From contig CAWFMV010000010.1 in assembly GCA_963817015.1 (NCBI GenBank), positions 310,001-374,000 of the forward strand: a stretch of DNA of 64,000 nt, given 5' to 3'. The stretch is from VAZQ01 sp963817015 (GTDB taxonomy: Bacteria; Pseudomonadota; Alphaproteobacteria; Rhizobiales; Xanthobacteraceae). Shown piece by piece: positions 38,670-47,649 of the stretch. Both the position numbers and the translations under genes were made by a program. The notes beneath the pieces are model-generated. The model did no database searches. It had not been told where the DNA came from and saw nothing but the letters and a program-made list of their open reading frames with translations. Position 1 is the stretch's first letter. Each line of letters begins with the position of its first letter.

Positions 38670-39771
38670 ATGAGCAACAAGCTGTTGGTTTCGACGCGCA
38701 AAGGTCTGTTCACGGTGATGTGCGACGGCGGACACTGGGACATCACCGGCGTCGACTTCCTGGGCGACAACGTGACGCTCACGCTGACCGATCCGCGCGA
38801 CGGCAGGAGCTACGCGGCGCTCGACCACGGCCATTTCGGCGTCAAGATGCACCGCTCGACCGCCAATGGTTGGGAGGAGATCCCGGTCCCGGCCTATCCG
38901 CAGAAGCCCGAAGGCTACGAAGAGAAGGACATGTGGGGCCGCGAGCTCAACTGGACCACCAGCAAGATCTGGGCGCTGGCGCCCGGCGGGCCGGACGAGC
39001 CCGGCACCATCTGGTGCGGCACGCTGCCCGGTGGCCTGTTCCGCTCCAATGATCATGGCCAGAGCTGGGAGATGATCCGCACGCTGTGGGATCACCCGCT
39101 GCGCAAGAAGTGGGCGGGCGGCGGCGCCGACCTGCCCGGCATCCATTCGATCTGCGTCGACCCGCGCAATTCAAAGCACGTGTCGATCGCGGTCTCGACC
39201 GGCGGCGTCTGGCACACCGAAGACGGCGGCGGCAACTGGACGCTGCGCGGCGAAGGCATGCGCGCCGAGTACATGCCGCCCGAGCAGGCTCATGACCCGA
39301 TCGCCCAGGACGTGCATTGCCTGGCGCAGTGCCGCACGGCGCCGCAGCGCATGTGGGTGCAGCACCACAACGGCATCTTCGTCTCCTCCGACGAAGGCAA
39401 GAGCTTCACCGAGATCAAAGGCGTCGAGCCGTCGGTGTTCGGCTTTCCGGTCGCGGTGCATCCGAAGGAGCCGGACACGGCCTGGTTCGTCCCCGAGATC
39501 AAGGACGAGAAGCGCATCCCGCGCGAAGGCAAGCTCGTGGTCACGCGCACGCGCGACGGCGGCAAGAGCTTCGAGATCCTGACGCAGGGACTGCCGCAGA
39601 TCGCACGCCTACGATGTCGTCTACCGTCACGCGCTGGCGCTCGATGAGCCCGGCGACCGGCTCGCTCTCGGCTCGACGACGGGGGGACTATGGGTGAGCG
39701 AGGACCAGGGCGACAACTGGACCTGCGTCAGTCACACGCTGCCGCCGATCTACGCGGTTCGGTTTGCGTGA
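38670..39771 (+). CDS. BNR-repeat beta-propeller (exo-sialidase-like) protein, one frameshift
   Basis: ~366 residues after correction of an extra base near 39608 (QIA to AYDVVYRHAL). It begins MSNKLLVSTRKGLFTVM. It has several BNR/Asp-box repeats: LFRSNDHGQSWEMIRTL, VWHTEDGGGNWTLRG, IFVSSDEGKSFTEIKG, VVTRTRDGGKSFEILTQGL and LWVSEDQGDNWTCVSHTL. Such propellers are widespread in sialidases and photosystem assembly factors (Ycf48), but catalytic sialidase residues are not evident. There is no signal peptide, so it is likely cytoplasmic. It is co-transcribed with the MoaD-like gene; the function of this conserved-looking pair is unknown. Confidence 0.82.
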
Positions 39772-39812
39772 GATCGACCGAGTTGATTGCCGTAACGTTC
39801 GACGCATTCTCC

Positions 39813-39938
39813 GTGTCACGGCCGGGCATAGCGCGTCGCAAGACGCGCGTGAACGCGCTTATGTCCCGGCCATCCACGTCTTCGATCCAAATCGTGAAGC
39901 AAGACGTGGATGCCCGCGACAAGCGCGGGCATGACGAG
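39813..39938. repeat. Intergenic repeat with gcccgcgac-gcgggcat hairpin
   Basis: Contains cgtgtcacggccgggcatagc at the left, an internal gcgcgt/acgcgc hairpin, the facing pair atccacgtct ... agacgtggat, and the right-hand hairpin tgcccgcg-acaag-cgcgggca. It fills the ~200-base gap between the propeller gene and the next binding-protein gene. The composition and nested hairpins are typical of Hyphomicrobiales intergenic repeats. Only one copy is in the window, so its repeat status rests on general resemblance. Confidence 0.55.
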
Positions 39939-39973
39939 CCGAGAGGCTGCGCACTAGGCATCGGATTGTTACC

Positions 39974-40995
39974 GTGCTTCTTGTTCTCGCGTTGACCGCG
40001 GACGTCGCGCTCACCGCCTCCCCCGCCCTCGCCGATCCGATCGAGGACTTCTACAAAGGCAAGACCGTCACCATCGTGTCGAGCGGCGGCGTCGGCGGAC
40101 CGATCGATCTCGCCTGCCGGACGGTCGGCGAAATATCTGTCCCGCCACATTCCGGGCAATCCCACCATCGTGGTGCGCAACATGCCGGGCGGCGGGCATG
40201 TGCTGATGTCGAACTACATGGCCCAGCAGGCGCCGCGCGACGGCACCACCATCGGCGGCGTGGTCAACAGCATCCCGACGCATCAGGTGGTCGACGGCCG
40301 CGGCGTGCGCTTCGACGCGCGTGCAATTCCACTGGCTGGGCTCGACCGGCTTCGCCAACCTGATGACGCTCGCCTGGCACACGTCCGGCTTCAAGAGCAT
40401 CAAGGAAGTGTTCGAGCGCGAGCTTTTGACGGGCGTGACCGGCGTCGGCTCCGGCACGTTCGTCTACACCAACGCCATGAACATGATCCTCGGCACCAAG
40501 TTCAAGATGGTCATGGGCTACAAGGATTCCGCTTCCGTCGATCTCGCGATCGAGCGCGGCGAGGTGCAGGCGCGCGGCGGCTTCACGCTCACCGGCATCA
40601 AGCAGGAGCGGCCGCACTGGGTCGCCGAGAACATGATCACCTTCCTGGTGCAGGTCGGCGCGCAGCCGGAGCCCGAATATCCTGACGTGCCGCTGATGCA
40701 CGCGCTCGCGCGCACCGACGAGGAGCGGCAAATCCTGGAGCTGATCTCTTCGCCCGCGGCGCTGGGGCGGCCGTTCTTCACGCCGCCTGAAGTGCCGGCC
40801 GAGCGGCTCGCAGCGCTGCGCGCAGCGTTCGCCGCCACCATGAAGGACCCCGACTACATCGCCGAAGGCCAGCGCCTGCGGCTCGACATGAATCCGCTCT
40901 CGGCCGAGCGCGTCACTGAGCTTGTCAACGCGACCGTCAACGCGCCGCCGAATGTGGTGGCAAAGGCGCGTGCGGCGCTCGGCTCGGAGAAATAA
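39974..40995 (+). CDS. TctC-type solute-binding protein 6 (two frameshifts)
   Basis: GTG start at 39974 gives MLLVLALTADVALTASPALA, a clear signal peptide, then DPIEDFYKGKTVTIVSSGGV. Extra bases near 40131 and 40322 split it; after removal it reads RTVAKYLSRHIPGNPTIVV and FDAVQFHWLGSTGF. Other motifs are NMPGGGHVLMSNYMAQQAPR and TKFKMVMGYKDSASV. Corrected length is ~339 residues, in the FYxGK subgroup. It is followed by a strong hairpin and then convergent genes, so it probably forms a monocistronic unit. Confidence 0.85.
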
Positions 40996-41012
40996 GGGTC
41001 GGAGCGGAAGAC

Positions 41013-41054
41013 CTAGACTTTGATCCGATTAGATTGAATTGGATCAAAGTCTAG
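41013..41054. terminator. Long perfect hairpin with T-rich tail
   Basis: ctagactttgatcc and ggatcaaagtctag are 14-base perfect arms around a 14-base loop, followed by ccttttgttt. It lies 17 bases after the binding-protein stop, so it can act as a rho-independent terminator. It is AT-rich in an otherwise GC-rich region and also resembles mobile palindromic repeats of rhizobia. Confidence 0.6.
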
Positions 41055-41064
41055 CCTTTTGTTT

Positions 41065-41113
41065 GAGCATGATCTTTTCCGAAAACCGGTTTCCACTTTT
41101 CGGGATCATGCTC
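41065..41113. repeat. gagcatgatc...gatcatgctc palindromic repeat
   Basis: The 10-base arms gagcatgatc and gatcatgctc enclose an inner ttttccgaaaaccggtttcc ... cggg. This unit (catgatctttccgaaaaccgg...) is a very common intergenic repeat in Bradyrhizobium-like genomes, from general knowledge. Its right end abuts the stop codon of the siderophore-interacting protein gene. Confidence 0.75.
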
Positions 41114-41916
41114 TAGTCGTTGTGCGTCTCATGCACCGCGACGGCGCCGCAGCGCCAATAGCCGGCGGCCCTTATCCATTTCGGATTGGCGCCATGGTCG
41201 GCAATCAGCTGCGCCCGCAGCGCCTTGGCGATCAGCGACTCGCACGCCACCCAGGCGTAGTAGGCCCCCGCCGGCAGCTGCAGCGTCCTGAGCGTGCGCG
41301 CCAGCACGTCGCTGGTGCCGGCCTCGGCGCCGTCGCGATGCGCCCAGGTGATGGTCACATCGGCGGCGCTTGCGAGCTCCACATGATCGGCCGGCCCGTC
41401 CACCTCGGCCAGGACCACAACCCGCGTGCCCGCCGGCAGCTCGGCCAGCCGGCGCCCGATGGCCGGCAATCCGGTGTCGTCGCCGATCAGCAAATGCCAA
41501 TCGAAATTGGTCGGGATGATGAAGGATCCGCGCGGCCCGCCGATGCGAAGTGTTTGTCCAGGCCGCACCTGCTCGGCCCAGCGCGTGGCCGGCCCGGCCT
41601 CGTGGATCACAAACTCGACATCGAGCGTCTTGGCCACGGGATCGTATCGTCGCGGCGTGTAGTCGCGCGATACGAACTGCGGCTCGCCGTCAGCTGGAGC
41701 GGCTCCGTCCGGAAAGAACAGCTTGATGTGATCGTCGAACCCGAGACTGGTGAAGCCCTCAAGATCGCCGCCCAGCGTGACGCGGATCATGTGCGCCGCA
41801 ATCTTGTCGACGCGCCTGACCTCGAGCTCGCGCCGACGCGGCTCGTGCCGGACGCGGCGCGGCGCGCGAGCTGCGGGATCGGATTCCAAAGTCGCAACGG
41901 ATGTTGGTGCCGACAT
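41113..41916 (-). CDS. Siderophore-interacting protein / FAD-dependent ferric reductase (ViuB-like)
   Basis: 267 residues from the ATG at 41916 (GGAGCACC upstream; an upstream ATG at 41955 is possible but has no ribosome site). The N-terminal FAD-binding barrel contains MIRVTLGGDLEGF, SRDYTPRRYDP (the R-x-Y-T-x-R FAD motif) and DVEFVIHEAGPATRWAEQV. The NAD(P)H-binding lobe has WHLLIGDDTGLPAIGRRLAE and YYAWVACESLIAKALRAQL, then NPKWIRAAGYWRCG near the end. These proteins reduce ferric siderophores in the cytoplasm. No siderophore receptor or regulator gene is adjacent. Confidence 0.92.
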   Translation of the reverse strand: MSAPTSVATLESDPAARAPRRVRHEPRRRELEVRRVDKIAAHMIRVTLGGDLEGFTSLGFDDHIKLFFPDGAAPADGEPQFVSRDYTPRRYDPVAKTLDVEFVIHEAGPATRWAEQVRPGQTLRIGGPRGSFIIPTNFDWHLLIGDDTGLPAIGRRLAELPAGTRVVVLAEVDGPADHVELASAADVTITWAHRDGAEAGTSDVLARTLRTLQLPAGAYYAWVACESLIAKALRAQLIADHGANPKWIRAAGYWRCGAVAVHETHND

Positions 41917-42199
41917 GGTGCTCCACCGATTGTTACCTTGTGTCCAGCACGTCATAGATCGCGTTGCAAGCAGGAATCTTCAAGGCATGTCGCCGATTTG
42001 GAGAAATTCCAGGAACTCACCTGTCCCGGACTTGAGGCGGAGCGATTACCTCGAACCCGGGGGAATTGCATCGTAAGGGGACGTCATCATGGTGTTGTGA
42101 GAGGACGTCATGAGATGAAGCCTGCTTGCAACGCCATTTGATTGTGTGCATGGTCCGCGCCCGCAAGCAAACCATCCATCAAGGCTGAGGAGTTGCTCC

Positions 42200-42724
42200 A
42201 TGTCATTCTCGATGTCACAGGCTTCGCTCCCGGCGATCGAGATGAGCCTCAATGCGCTGTCAGCCGTTCTCGACAAGGGCGCGGCTTTTGCGGCTGCCAA
42301 GAAGATCGATCCTTCGGTGCTGCTCACATGGCGGCTTGCGCCCGACATGTTCGCACTGACCAGGCAGGTGCAGGTTGCAACCGACTTGGCGAAAAACGGG
42401 GTGGCGCGCCTTGCCGGGGTCGAGCCGCCGCGGTTCGAGGACAACGAGACGACGATCGAGCAGCTCAAGGCGCGGATCGCAAAAGCGGTTGCCTTCATCA
42501 AGACAGTGGATCCGAAGCAGATCGATGCCGGGGTCGATCGTGAGATCACGTTCCCGCTTGGGCCCACCAACAAAGGCCAGATGAAGGGCGGCGATTACCT
42601 CAATCACTTCGTGCTGCCCAACGTCTATTTCCATTGCACGGCGGCCTACGCCATCCTGCGCCACTGCGGTGTGGAGATCGGCAAGGCCGATTTTCTGGGT
42701 GCGATTCCGCTCAAGATGATCTGA
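42200..42724 (+). CDS. DUF1993 family protein
   Basis: 174 residues, ATG at 42200 with a GAGGAG site 7 bases upstream. It opens MSFSMSQASLPAIEMSLNAL. It has LTWRLAPDMFALTRQVQVAT, the central family block, and DYLNHFVLPNVYFHCTAAY with a His-x-x-x-x-x-x-x-x-His spacing that recalls the DinB/YfiT metal-binding helical-bundle fold. The role of the family is unknown. The 283 bases upstream, back to the siderophore-interacting protein start, contain no obvious gene. Confidence 0.85.
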   Translation: MSFSMSQASLPAIEMSLNALSAVLDKGAAFAAAKKIDPSVLLTWRLAPDMFALTRQVQVATDLAKNGVARLAGVEPPRFEDNETTIEQLKARIAKAVAFIKTVDPKQIDAGVDREITFPLGPTNKGQMKGGDYLNHFVLPNVYFHCTAAYAILRHCGVEIGKADFLGAIPLKMI

Positions 42725-42915
42725 CGTCTGAGACCGGTCACGTGCGATTGATCGCGGGCGGTGCAGGCGGCGTTACCGGCTCAGCCGGACGGCCGCATCG
42801 TAGCCCCGGCGCGCCAACGCCGTCGACGTGCGCCTGCCGGGCAGACCGCAGCTGGCGCAAGCGCAACCGGTTCAAGCAAGTCTTGCAGCGGCGCTTGAGC
42901 GCCCGCTGTTAGAGA

Positions 42916-43197
42916 TCACTCGCCTGCTTCAGGACCTTCAGCGCCGGCCGCCTTCTTGGCGACGGCTTTCTTCTTGGGCTTTTTTTCCGCGGCCTTGCTG
43001 GCCGCCGCCGCGCTCGCCTCGGCGGCCTCCTTGGCCTCCTTGGCCAAGCGAAGCGCCCTCAATCGTGTGGTCTTTTCGTCGGTCGCACGTGCCGCAGCCT
43101 CGTATTGAGACACGGCCTGTTTGGCGTCGTGCGCCTTCTTTATCGTCTGGTGGAATTGTGCTTCGGCCTTGGCTTGGTATTCCTTTGCACTCGCCAT
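42916..43197 (-). CDS. Small lysine/alanine-rich protein with H1-like tail
   Basis: 93 residues with a good AAGGAGA ribosome site. The first ~60 residues are a predicted helix rich in Ala, Lys and Glu (KEYQAKAEAQFHQTIKKA). The tail KKPKKKAVAKKAAGAEG resembles histone-H1-like bacterial proteins, suggesting nucleic-acid binding. I do not recognise a named family. Base composition and codon use match the surroundings. The coding assignment is supported by the ribosome site and the strongly biased but coherent composition. Confidence 0.65.
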   Translation of the reverse strand: MASAKEYQAKAEAQFHQTIKKAHDAKQAVSQYEAAARATDEKTTRLRALRLAKEAKEAAEASAAAASKAAEKKPKKKAVAKKAAGAEGPEAGE

Positions 43198-43352
43198 TGG
43201 TTCTCCTTCGACGGAACTACTTAGAAGGAATTACCGCCTTGACGCAAGGTGGCGGACCGCCGACCCACCGAAGGGTTAACGCCTTAAATGAGGCAAAGCG
43301 CGCTCACTCGCCGCAAGAGCGGCGGCGGGGCGCTGAGCTTCCGTCAACGTGC

Positions 43353-44318
43353 CTAATTCGGCGTGATGCCCGCAGCCTTGATCAGCTTGGCGTTCGATTC
43401 GATCTCGGTGCGGATGAAGGCTTCGAACTCCGCGGGCTTCAGTGGCATTGGATTGGCGCCGAGCTTCTTGAGGGTCTGCCTCATCGCGGGATCGTTGAGC
43501 ACCTTGGAAATCTCGCCATAGAGCCGCTCGACGATCTCGTTTGGCGTGCCGCCGGGCGCGAATACGCCGATCCAGAAGATGTAGTCGGAGTTAGGATAGC
43601 CCGCTTCGAGCGTGGTCGGGATCGTGGGCAACGTCTCGTCGCGCGTCAGGCTCGAAACCGCAAGCCCGTCCAGCTCCTTGCCTTCGATCAGCGGAACGAC
43701 CGAAAGGAGCGGCGAGAAGTAGAAATCGATGCGGCCGCCGAGCACCTCGCGCACCGCCTCCGGCGCGCCCTTGAACGGCACGTGCACCGCCTCGAAGCCT
43801 GCCGCCAGCCGGAAGCGCTCGGCGTTGAGATGCGTCGCAGCGCCGATGCCGCCCGACCCATAGGTGATCGAGCCGGGCTTCGCCTTGCCCTTGGCGACCA
43901 TATCCTGAACGCTCGTGAAGCGGCCGCGCGGCGTCACCAGCACATTGGGAAACTGCCCGAGCGGAGCCACCGCCACGAACTCACGCAGCGTGTCGAATGG
44001 AAGCTTCGCGAAGGTCGTGGGCACGATGGTGTGAATGGAGGAATTGACCAGGAGCGTGTAACCGTCGGCCGGCGCTTTGGCGGCCGCCGCCATGCCGATC
44101 GTTCCGCCGGCGCCCGGACGGCTCTCGAACACGAAGCTCTGGCCGATCTGCTTGCCGACCTGCTCGAACACCGGGCGCGCGATGGTGTCGAGTGCGCTGC
44201 CCGGCGGAAACGGCACGATGAGCTTGATCGGCGCCCGCGTCGGCCAGGCTTGTGCCTGGGCATTCTCGGCGTGACCGGCGATCAACAATGCAGCGGCACA
44301 GAGAGCCAGGATGCGCAT
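43353..44318 (-). CDS. TctC/Bug-type solute-binding protein 7
   Basis: 321 residues from ATG 44318 (AAGGA upstream). MRILALCAAALLIAGHAENA is the leader, cleaved near AQAQA. The mature WPTRAPIKLIVPFPPGSALD, ESRPGAGGTIGMAAAAKAPADGYT and GIGAATHLNAERF are classical Bug motifs. Here SALDTIAR replaces the usual GGxxDxxAR turn. It ends IKAAGITPN. It is monocistronic, with a 155-base gap before the small basic-protein gene on the same strand. Confidence 0.92.
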   Translation of the reverse strand: MRILALCAAALLIAGHAENAQAQAWPTRAPIKLIVPFPPGSALDTIARPVFEQVGKQIGQSFVFESRPGAGGTIGMAAAAKAPADGYTLLVNSSIHTIVPTTFAKLPFDTLREFVAVAPLGQFPNVLVTPRGRFTSVQDMVAKGKAKPGSITYGSGGIGAATHLNAERFRLAAGFEAVHVPFKGAPEAVREVLGGRIDFYFSPLLSVVPLIEGKELDGLAVSSLTRDETLPTIPTTLEAGYPNSDYIFWIGVFAPGGTPNEIVERLYGEISKVLNDPAMRQTLKKLGANPMPLKPAEFEAFIRTEIESNAKLIKAAGITPN

Positions 44319-44560
44319 GGGACGATCCTTACTGTGAGAGGACCAGGCAAACAGTCGCAAGAGGCCCACAAGAGACCAGCAGGCCCTTGGTCCGTCAACG
44401 GCCCAAATCGCCTCAAGCGGCGTAGCGAGATCTTTGAATTGAAGCGCCTGTTTGTGACCGCCATCACAGCGCTAACCGCCGCACTCTCCTAGACCCCTCA
44501 TCGGCCCGGACCCAACCACTCGCAAGCAGGGATACGGGGGCAACAGAGGGAGATACGGCG

Positions 44561-44728
44561 ATGGCTTGGCTGGTTCTGGCCGCGAGCGCACCGACGATCA
44601 TGTGTGTCTTATGCGCCGCATTTTTAGCGTACCAGCAGCGCCCAGCATGGGGCTGGTTCCTCGGTCTAGCGATCGCCGCCGAGTTTGCCGCCGTGCTGCT
44701 CATTGTGAACGTGCGTGCGTTCGCTTGA
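44561..44728 (+). CDS. Small two-span membrane protein (hypothetical)
   Basis: A 55-residue frame starting ATG 44561 after GAGGGAGA. It has two hydrophobic segments, LVLAASAPTIMCVLCAAFLA and GWFLGLAIAAEFAAVLLIV, separated by a short YQQRPAW turn, and ends NVRAFA. The strong ribosome site and amphipathic layout support it as real. No family recognised. The flanking gaps (44319-44560 and 44729-44909) show nothing else. Confidence 0.5.
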   Translation: MAWLVLAASAPTIMCVLCAAFLAYQQRPAWGWFLGLAIAAEFAAVLLIVNVRAFA

Positions 44729-44909
44729 TCTGCGGCGGGTGATGGACCGGATTGCTGGCCGGTGCGTTTCGTCCGCCGGTAAAACCCAACCCTATAGGAC
44801 CTCTCTCTCAGGAGATTGGGCTTCCTCGATCAATCAACCGGCATCATGATCACTTGCGTCGAATCATTCGTCCGACCACGCGTCCGGCGCCTCGGCCGAG
44901 AGATCACAG

Positions 44910-45303
44910 ATGCCCAACGAGGACGAGCGCGAGCAGGCCCTACAGCAGGCGGCAAGGCTGAAGGGCCTATCGCTGGTTCGCACCGGCGATGCCTTCGCGC
45001 TCGCCATCTATACCGCCGCAACGCTAGACGAGGTCGCGGACTTTCTGGCCACTGACTCGGCTCATGACACTCGACGTGGCCGCCTCGACGGACATCGGCG
45101 CGCCGATCCTTGGGCGGTTCTCAAGGCCGAGCGCGCGCTTATTGCCGAATTGGAAGAACAGAAGCGCAATGCTGCGCGACGGAGGCAGCGATCACGAGAC
45201 GATCGAGGCCAAGTTGGCGGAGATTCGCCGCAGGATCGCGGAGATCGAGGACACCACGCGAGCACAGGTTGCGATCGTCGGTGCGGGTCGCTCGCGGCCC
45301 TAA
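44910..45303 (+). CDS. Hypothetical protein with C-terminal coiled coil (frameshifted)
   Basis: The ATG at 44910 gives MPNEDEREQALQQAARLKGL and VRTGDAFALAIYTAATLDEV. The frame then continues as KAERALIAELEEQKRNA. A frame change near 45172 joins it to GGSDHETIEAKLAEIRRRIA and ends VAIVGAGRSRP at 45303. The Leu/Glu/Lys heptads suggest a coiled coil. The segment between about 45050 and 45120 is also disturbed, so the middle sequence is uncertain. An alternative is two short genes, the second from ATG 45064. No known function. Confidence 0.45.
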
Positions 45304-45468
45304 AGCTCCGGCACGGCGGCGCCGCCGCGATGCCCTGATCTGCACAACGCTCCGGCAGGCAGCTGGATCAACTGGATTTCACCACTGGCAATAAGATAGA
45401 TATTACTTTCTGGTGAAATTACGATTATGCTGCACGGGAGCGTAAGGAGAAAGATCACTGTTATACGT

Positions 45469-45518
45469 TTTGGCAAAACGAAACCAAAAGACACACTTTG
45501 GCAAAACGAAACCAAAAG
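45469..45518. repeat. Tandem direct repeat of a 22-base AT-rich unit
   Basis: tttggcaaaacgaaaccaaa plus ag occurs at 45469-45490 and again, identical, at 45497-45518 (period 28). Each unit is itself a weak palindrome (ttttgg ... ccaaaa). It lies in the convergent gap between the coiled-coil hypothetical and the methyltransferase gene, an AT-rich island of ~200 bases. Possible roles are a protein-binding site or transcript end; neither is shown. Confidence 0.6.
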
Positions 45519-45533
45519 GCGCACTCCCATAAC

Positions 45534-46323
45534 TCACGCCACCTGGCCCCAGACCTGCGCCACCGTATACATGGTGAACGACACATCAGGATTGCGCAGA
45601 TGCGCGCGACAATCCGCCAGCGCATCCGTGAGCGCACGCTCCGACAAGAGCCCCCGCCCCACGATCGTGCCGGCGAGCGACTGCACCGTCGACGGCAAGT
45701 AGTCGACCATCGGATCGCCCGCGCGCACGCCGAGCACGAAGGTGCGATACTCGACGTCGCGAAGGCCCGCACGGCGCGCCACCAAATAGAGGCTGCGGGC
45801 GAGATTGATATCGGCGTCAACACTCGCGAATGCGCCCACGAGCGCAGTGCGCAGCTGATCCCAGGCCGGGTGCGGCGGATGGCACACGAGCGTCGTCATG
45901 TCGGGCTCCTGCATGGCGACCACGCCATCTGGCCGCGTGAGCCGCATCGCTTCCGCAAGCAACGCCTCCGGCCGCCCGGCAGTTGAAGCAAGAAAGCGGG
46001 TATGGACGAGATCGAAGGAGCGTTCCGGCAAGCCCGGTGCGATAGGCGTCGCCAGCCACGAACATGACATTGGGGTCGGCAGTGCGCCGGGCGTGCTCCA
46101 GAAACGCCTCATCGGCGTCGAACCCGACCACGCGGCCGGTCGGACCGACGCGCTCGCTCAACAGCGCCGTGATGCCGCCGGGGCCGCAACCGAGATCGAG
46201 GCAGCGCCACCCAGCGTTAACCCCGATGCGATCGAGCATGACGGCGCAGTCGGGCGCCATGGCGGCCGCCTGGACATGAAGGCGCTCGATCTCGCCAGCG
46301 CGCCGCTCGATCGGATAGGTCAT
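45534..46323 (-). CDS. SAM-dependent class I methyltransferase (one frameshift)
   Basis: Starts MTYPIERRAGEIERLHVQAA at 46323. Motif I is RCLDLGCGPGGITALL, followed by VVGFDADEAFLEHAR (acidic residue binding the ribose) and VMFVAGDAYR. An extra base near 46030 shifts the frame; after correction it continues TGLPERSFDLVHTRFLAS and LLAEAMRLTRPDGVVAMQE, the post-I motifs. It ends MYTVAQVWGQVA. The corrected ~262 residues fit a small-molecule or lipid methyltransferase. The substrate is unknown. It is divergent from the amidohydrolase at 46451 across 127 bases. Confidence 0.87.
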
Positions 46324-46450
46324 GGATGCCCTGCCAAAATGTCGGGGTTCTCTGGGTTCCCGGGGCGCTGGCGGCTTTACGGGCCAGCCCGCGCTTCGTA
46401 GAATTGCATCATGTTCCAGCCGCGGCGCAACCGCGCCGCAGGAGATTCGC

Positions 46451-47485
46451 ATGCGGATTATCGATTCCCACTTCCACTGGTGGCCACGCTCGGTGTCCGA
46501 GCGCTTCTGCAAGCGCACGACCTATCCACGCGCCGAGGTCAACAGCAAGGGCGGCTACACCTATATGCGCCAGGAGCACGCCGACTACGTGCTTTCGAGC
46601 TGGGCTGAATGGTTCGATCTCGACAAGCAGCTCGAGCACATGGACGGGCTCGGCCATCAGGTCGACGTGGTGTGCTCGATCGGCCCGTTCTCGGTGTTCT
46701 TCTCCGAGCTGCCGCCCGAGGAAGGGCGCGAGGCCGCCATCCACTGGAACGAGGAGATGGCAGGCGCGCAGAAGAAGTATCCCGGCCGGCTCTGGGCCAG
46801 CGCCGCGGTGCCGCTGGTCGACACCCGGATCGCGATCGAGGTGCTCGACGACGCCGTCAACCGGCTTGGCCTCATGGGCGTCAACCTGCCGGGCAGCATC
46901 GGGGCCGATGCGCGCATCGACTCCGAGCGGCTCGAGCCGTTCTATGCCCGTTGTGAGGAGCTAGGCCTGCCGCTGTTCCTGCATCCGACCGACGCGGTGT
47001 TCGTCGACATGCTTGAAGGCTATGACGGCGCGCTGCACTTGAGCCTCGGCCGCGTCGTCGAGGTGAGCGTCGCGGCGATGCGGCTTGTGCTCTCCGGCCT
47101 GATGGAGCGCCATCCCAAGCTCAAGATCGTGATGTCGCACACCGGCGGTGCGCTGCCCTATCAGTCCGGCCGCATGGACAAGAACACCCAGAAGGCCAAG
47201 CTGCCGAAGCCGGCGAGCACCTATCTCAAGCGCATGTATACCGATACGGTGTCGCCGCACTCGGCCGGCATGAGGTTCGCGATCGAGTATTACGGCATCG
47301 ACAACGTGATGTACGGCACGGACTATCCGTGCTGGGATCCGGCCACCGCGCTCAAGCTCATCGACGAGCTCAAGCTGTCGCAGGCCGACAAGGAAAAGCT
47401 GTTCTACGCGAACGCGCGGCGCATCCTGGGGCTGCGCGATCCGGTACCGGCACGGCAGGACAAGCGCGAGCCCGTACCGGCCTGA
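46451..47485 (+). CDS. Amidohydrolase family protein (ACMSD-like) 2
   Basis: 344 residues, uninterrupted, with CAGGAGATT before the ATG. MRIIDSHFHWWPRSVSER gives the H-x-H ligands. LPLFLHPTDAVF and KIVMSHTGGALPYQSGRMD carry the next histidines, and VMYGTDYPCWD the terminal Asp. Two features mark the aminocarboxymuconate-semialdehyde-decarboxylase subgroup: the Trp pair after the metal motif, and the PYQSGR loop. A cytosolic metal-dependent decarboxylase or hydrolase is expected. It lies 164 bases upstream of the exported dehydrogenase operon but is not clearly part of it. Confidence 0.92.
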   Translation: MRIIDSHFHWWPRSVSERFCKRTTYPRAEVNSKGGYTYMRQEHADYVLSSWAEWFDLDKQLEHMDGLGHQVDVVCSIGPFSVFFSELPPEEGREAAIHWNEEMAGAQKKYPGRLWASAAVPLVDTRIAIEVLDDAVNRLGLMGVNLPGSIGADARIDSERLEPFYARCEELGLPLFLHPTDAVFVDMLEGYDGALHLSLGRVVEVSVAAMRLVLSGLMERHPKLKIVMSHTGGALPYQSGRMDKNTQKAKLPKPASTYLKRMYTDTVSPHSAGMRFAIEYYGIDNVMYGTDYPCWDPATALKLIDELKLSQADKEKLFYANARRILGLRDPVPARQDKREPVPA

Positions 47486-47649
47486 GGCAGTCGGCTCTTA
47501 CCACGCATTGACGGCCCACCCTTGCCGCGCGCGCAAGCGCTCGCGGAGCGCGGTGACGCGCCATAGTCGCACTCCCCTTGCCGGTCCTGATCGAAAGGGG
47601 CAACCTAGAACCAATTTAATCCGGGAAGACCGGGCAAAGGGAGAACGCC

